Below, piece after piece: positions 60,760 to 64,000 of a stretch of 64,000 bases of DNA; within the stretch, counting starts at the first letter, position 1; every line of letters begins with the position of its first letter. This stretch comes from Circinella umbellata. Lineage: Eukaryota > Mucoromycota > Mucoromycetes > Mucorales > Lichtheimiaceae. The stretch is taken from contig JAIWNF010000013.1 of the NCBI GenBank assembly GCA_025093555.1, positions 372,001 through 436,000 of the forward strand. The letters run 5' to 3'. The position numbers were made by a program, and so were the translations under genes. The notes below the pieces were generated by a model that had not been told where the DNA came from, made no database searches, and saw only the letters and a program-made list of their open reading frames with translations.

Positions 60760-62480
60760 TGTAATTGGAAAAAAGTAAGCTTCAGAACAGGATATAAACT
60801 GAATGTTGAATTTTAGATTTATTTTTGAGCTCGATCATTTCTTTCTTTTATACATTTCATGAAACAGAAACCATTGCCAATTGTTAAAAAAACAACAACA
60901 AATGCTCTTGGATTCTAGATCGATTATTGGCAGCTATCAATCTATCATTATTTATTAAATATACAGCCCGCAGTAATAATTGAAAGAAAACAGCCACCGA
61001 GTATAACTTCTTTTCTGTAAATAATAAAAACATTAAAATATTACTATTAACGGAAAAGTTATTTCTGCGCAGCAGAAACGTAATAGGCGTTTGATAAATA
61101 TATGGTAATAAATGTCGTCGTAAATAGTACGATATTAGTATATAAATAAGAAGTGGTATAAGGGAAAAGCCCGCGACACATAAATTACGTATATATGGTA
61201 TACAGGTCTTCTTCAACCCCAAAAAGTTAACCACATGAGTATATTTACTTTACTGTGAACAATCCACATACTACACTACTTCCATCAGAGTCAGATACTA
61301 TTATAAATTGCTACGATTCTTGTATGTGTCGTATACATCAGCTTCGATGATTATAATAGTTTCAATAATTTTATGAAAATTAATATTTTCATCGTATTAT
61401 TTTTACAATCCGTGTCAGTGTTATAATTATAAGCGCTTGACAGTGATGACAGATGTAAACAATGACAAGTTTAACTTACTATCTTTGCATTTAACTATTC
61501 CATCCATTGACTACGTATGATATAAATGGAAATTCTTTTTTTAAATTTTAAAAGAGGTTTAGCTTCTTTTTTCAACATAAGTAAACAAAACATGCAAGGG
61601 TGAGCTTTTTCTTTCTTTTGATGAACGGATTACTCACATTATTGGAAAACAAAAACCTAATAACAACGAACTTTTCTATTGATTTTTAAACTTAATGCAG
61701 TTCAAATAATAATTGAAATGATACGATTTACTTTATGCCTGATTTTTAAAATTTTTATCATTGTCATAGAGTTTATTTGATCGATATTATCGTCGATTTC
61801 GTCATCTAACAAATAACCTAAAAAAAATCTTTCCGAAAACTGGCATCACTTTTTTCTCCTTCTTCAAAATACGCAGCTAAATTGTCTCAAGATCTGCGAC
61901 ACCAAAAAAAAAAAAAAAACAATTGTAATAATACATAAAATGCATGATTCTAACAGAAAAAAAACCACATGACCAACTCTTATTTTGTATAACAACCTTT
62001 CATTTTCCTAGTAAGGTATACAAATTCAAATATTATTTCATTCCCAATCATACTACTTATATATGCAAAGGTAAAGAACATTCGGCGTAAGAAAGAAAAA
62101 ACATAGAAATCAGGGTGATGTGGCGCATCAATACCATTTATGTCCATCAAATTTTCGAAATCCATTTATGGTAATGCTTATATTGCTAAAAGTTTCTTTA
62201 ATTAAATAATGATAGTAATATAATAAATATAATAAAAAAAAATAATAATTTGTCTATGTTCTTAAATGTTGTTCTATAAGTTACGTACAAAGGAAAATAA
62301 CACAAAATATGTGGTATCCAAGTCAACAAATAACAATAATGATGAACAAGGTATGAATACAAAATGGCTCTTTTTTTTTTTCTTTGAAAAAAAAAAGGAA
62401 AACCCATGGGTACAATGGGTGGAAAATGTATGGGTGTTTTAAGGTTTTAGGTACGAGGGGGTGGGGGAGTGGAGTAAGAA
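60760..62480. other. Intergenic region, no gene seen
   Basis: AT-rich DNA downstream of the transporter at the right end. No ORF with protein-like composition. Confidence 0.5.
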
Positions 62481-62485
62481 TTCTT

Positions 62486-64000
62486 TTATGTTGCAGGACA
62501 AGGGTCGGGAACAGCCCGTCCACTACTTGAAGGATGAACCCACGAATTAATATTCACATACAAAGTGTAAATCATCATTCCCAATCCAAATATTGTCAAG
62601 GCAATGTCTCCGATTTTTGCCCACTTGTTTGTTGTTACTTTAAAATGAAACATTCCTATCAATGAAAATAATAATAAAAATTATGAGTTTACATCTATTG
62701 GATTGTGTGACCAGAAAAATAATAATTCTATTGATGGGGATTTCCTTCCTCACGCTAACTCCAAGGAATTAATAAAGTGATAATAATTATTATCTTCTTA
62801 CCTGGAAAAATAAAACATAGAGGAATACAAGCAAATGATCCGACAAGAGCTACAAACTTGTCTAAACCATCTTGACCTACTCCGAAACTGACGATAGCAC
62901 AGACCACCGCTACCATAGAACGGGTAAAATTTTTAGCTGCTTTCCATTTTTTATCTACTCTGCCGCTACGTTCTCCGAACAAACCACCTTTACCAAAAAG
63001 GGCCTGTTCAATAATGATCAATGCGGGGTAAAGCATAAATGGAGATGTCAAGATCATGGCAGCGGCATAAACAAGCTGTGCAGTGATTGATAAGGGTACC
63101 TTTGGTAAATTAGCAACAACACTTGCATAAGTCTGATCCCCAAAAGCTACATAGCCAATTGTTCCTATCAGAATAAAAATGGCAGCAACGATTGGAAGAC
63201 CAATATTCATGACACGTGGAAACTTTTCTGGATTTTTCATGCCTTCAACAATGGGAACCACTGAATAATTTTCACATTTTGTTTCAATAAAATAAAATAA
63301 ATAATATTTTTTAGTTTAATTTTCATTCGTTTTAAACTTAATGTTTTACAATGCTAAAAAAAAAAAACAACTTACCCATGCCTATGCCTTCAAAGGAAAA
63401 CACAGCAGTGCCAATCATAAGTGCAAAATCAGTTGGATTAATCAATTGGATATTAGGTCCGGGACCATTTTGGGCGATTTGTGCTCCCGAAAAATACAAG
63501 ACACAGATCAAACCAAATAAAATAAAAATATCGGCAACTATCGCACACCATGAAAGTCGAGCAATTTTACGAATCCAAGTGATGGGGATGATAATAGCAA
63601 GTACCATCCAAATATAATATTTGCTTTCAATGGGTGAAGTGCAATGGGACAAGAAATCAATGGCTAAGCCAATGTTTTGTGAAATAAAAATCAAGTAAGA
63701 GGCAACAAATCCCATCTGGGATAAACATAAGAAAAATAGAATTATGTAGCGTAGCCATGGTCCATATAAAATCGATCCCATGTCACCATAAGATGCTTTC
63801 ACCGCTCGCTGTGATATAATAAGTATTTGAAAAGCAACTAGACAAATGGCAGCGATAAATACCATAAGACAGATCGAAAAGACTAGACCCCCCGAAACGA
63901 ATCTATACCAATTACAATAAACAAAATTTTTTGTTATTAGTAAATTAAAATAATCATTTTTCTTTCGTCATTGTTATCAACAGGAAATTATCTTGAAAAC
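62486..64000 (-). CDS. AVT3/AVT4-like vacuolar amino-acid transporter (APC superfamily), 5' part outside the window
   Basis: The family exports amino acids from the vacuole. Visible minus-strand exons are 63902-63376, 63260-62802 and 62655-62486 (stop at 62486); the 5' exons lie beyond the right edge, and 63903-64000 appears to be intron. The visible 385 residues contain about nine membrane segments: FVSGGLVFSICLMVFIA, SYGDMGSILYGPWLRYII, SQMGFVASYLIFISQNI, ALMIGTAVFSFEGIGM, VVPIVEGMKNPEKFPRVM, TIGYVAFGDQTYASVVANLP and LYPALIIIEQALFGKG, in the order of the AVT3 family (the FEGIG and E-x-M-K-x-P blocks are characteristic). The N-terminal cytosolic domain, which is long in fungal AVT3, is not visible. 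Confidence 0.85.

Overview
The window looks like nuclear DNA of an AT-rich filamentous fungus, most probably an early-diverging Mucoromycota/Mucorales species. The evidence is a dense set of short introns (about 55-110 nt, GTA..TAG), a homeodomain protein whose C-terminal half is of the GTWRR type seen in fungi, a GT15 mannosyltransferase, fungal MCT-like MFS carriers, and fungal complex I, dynactin and kinetochore genes. I could not fix the genus. I found no tRNA, rRNA, CRISPR or bacterial-style operon.

Layout. 0-12.2 kb is gene-dense: NDUFB8 (+), glyoxalase II (+), a four-TM membrane protein (-), a 15-exon TONSL/Tonsoku-like replication-repair gene (-), then, from a 212-bp divergent promoter, dynactin p24 (+), followed by a GT15-like gene (+) that has lost its expected active-site residues. 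13.1-14.4 kb holds a decayed gene. 14.4-18.4 kb is empty and leads into a homeodomain transcription factor (+, 18.4-21.0 kb). 21-24 kb is empty. Alpha-tubulin (+) and kinetochore NUF2 (-) are convergent at 24.1-28.1 kb. From 29.07 to 37.36 kb lies a candidate 8.3-kb mobile element: two ~500-bp inverted repeats enclose two decayed minus-strand gene relics, two GAT microsatellites, a hairpin and a 10-bp tandem repeat. 37.8-47.7 kb is a cluster of three MCT-like MFS carriers: two close tandem paralogues on + flank a divergent one on -. 48-58 kb holds a probable solo LTR, a UCH37-type deubiquitinase (-), a secreted GH36 alpha-galactosidase (+) and a second, inverted and degraded LTR copy. 58-62.4 kb is nearly empty except for a small WWE-domain ORF. 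An AVT3-like vacuolar amino-acid transporter (-) runs off the right end.

Exon models were built by hand from splice signals, phase and family alignment. For NDUFB8, GLO2, TONSL, DCTN3, the GT15-like gene, the homeodomain gene, tubulin, NUF2, all three MFS genes, UCH37 and GH36 the summed exons give an open frame that is an exact multiple of three. Two genes need a GC-AG intron. The functional links are generic housekeeping (replication/chromatin, microtubule/kinetochore/dynactin, transport, sugar hydrolysis); I see no evidence for a dedicated biosynthetic cluster.
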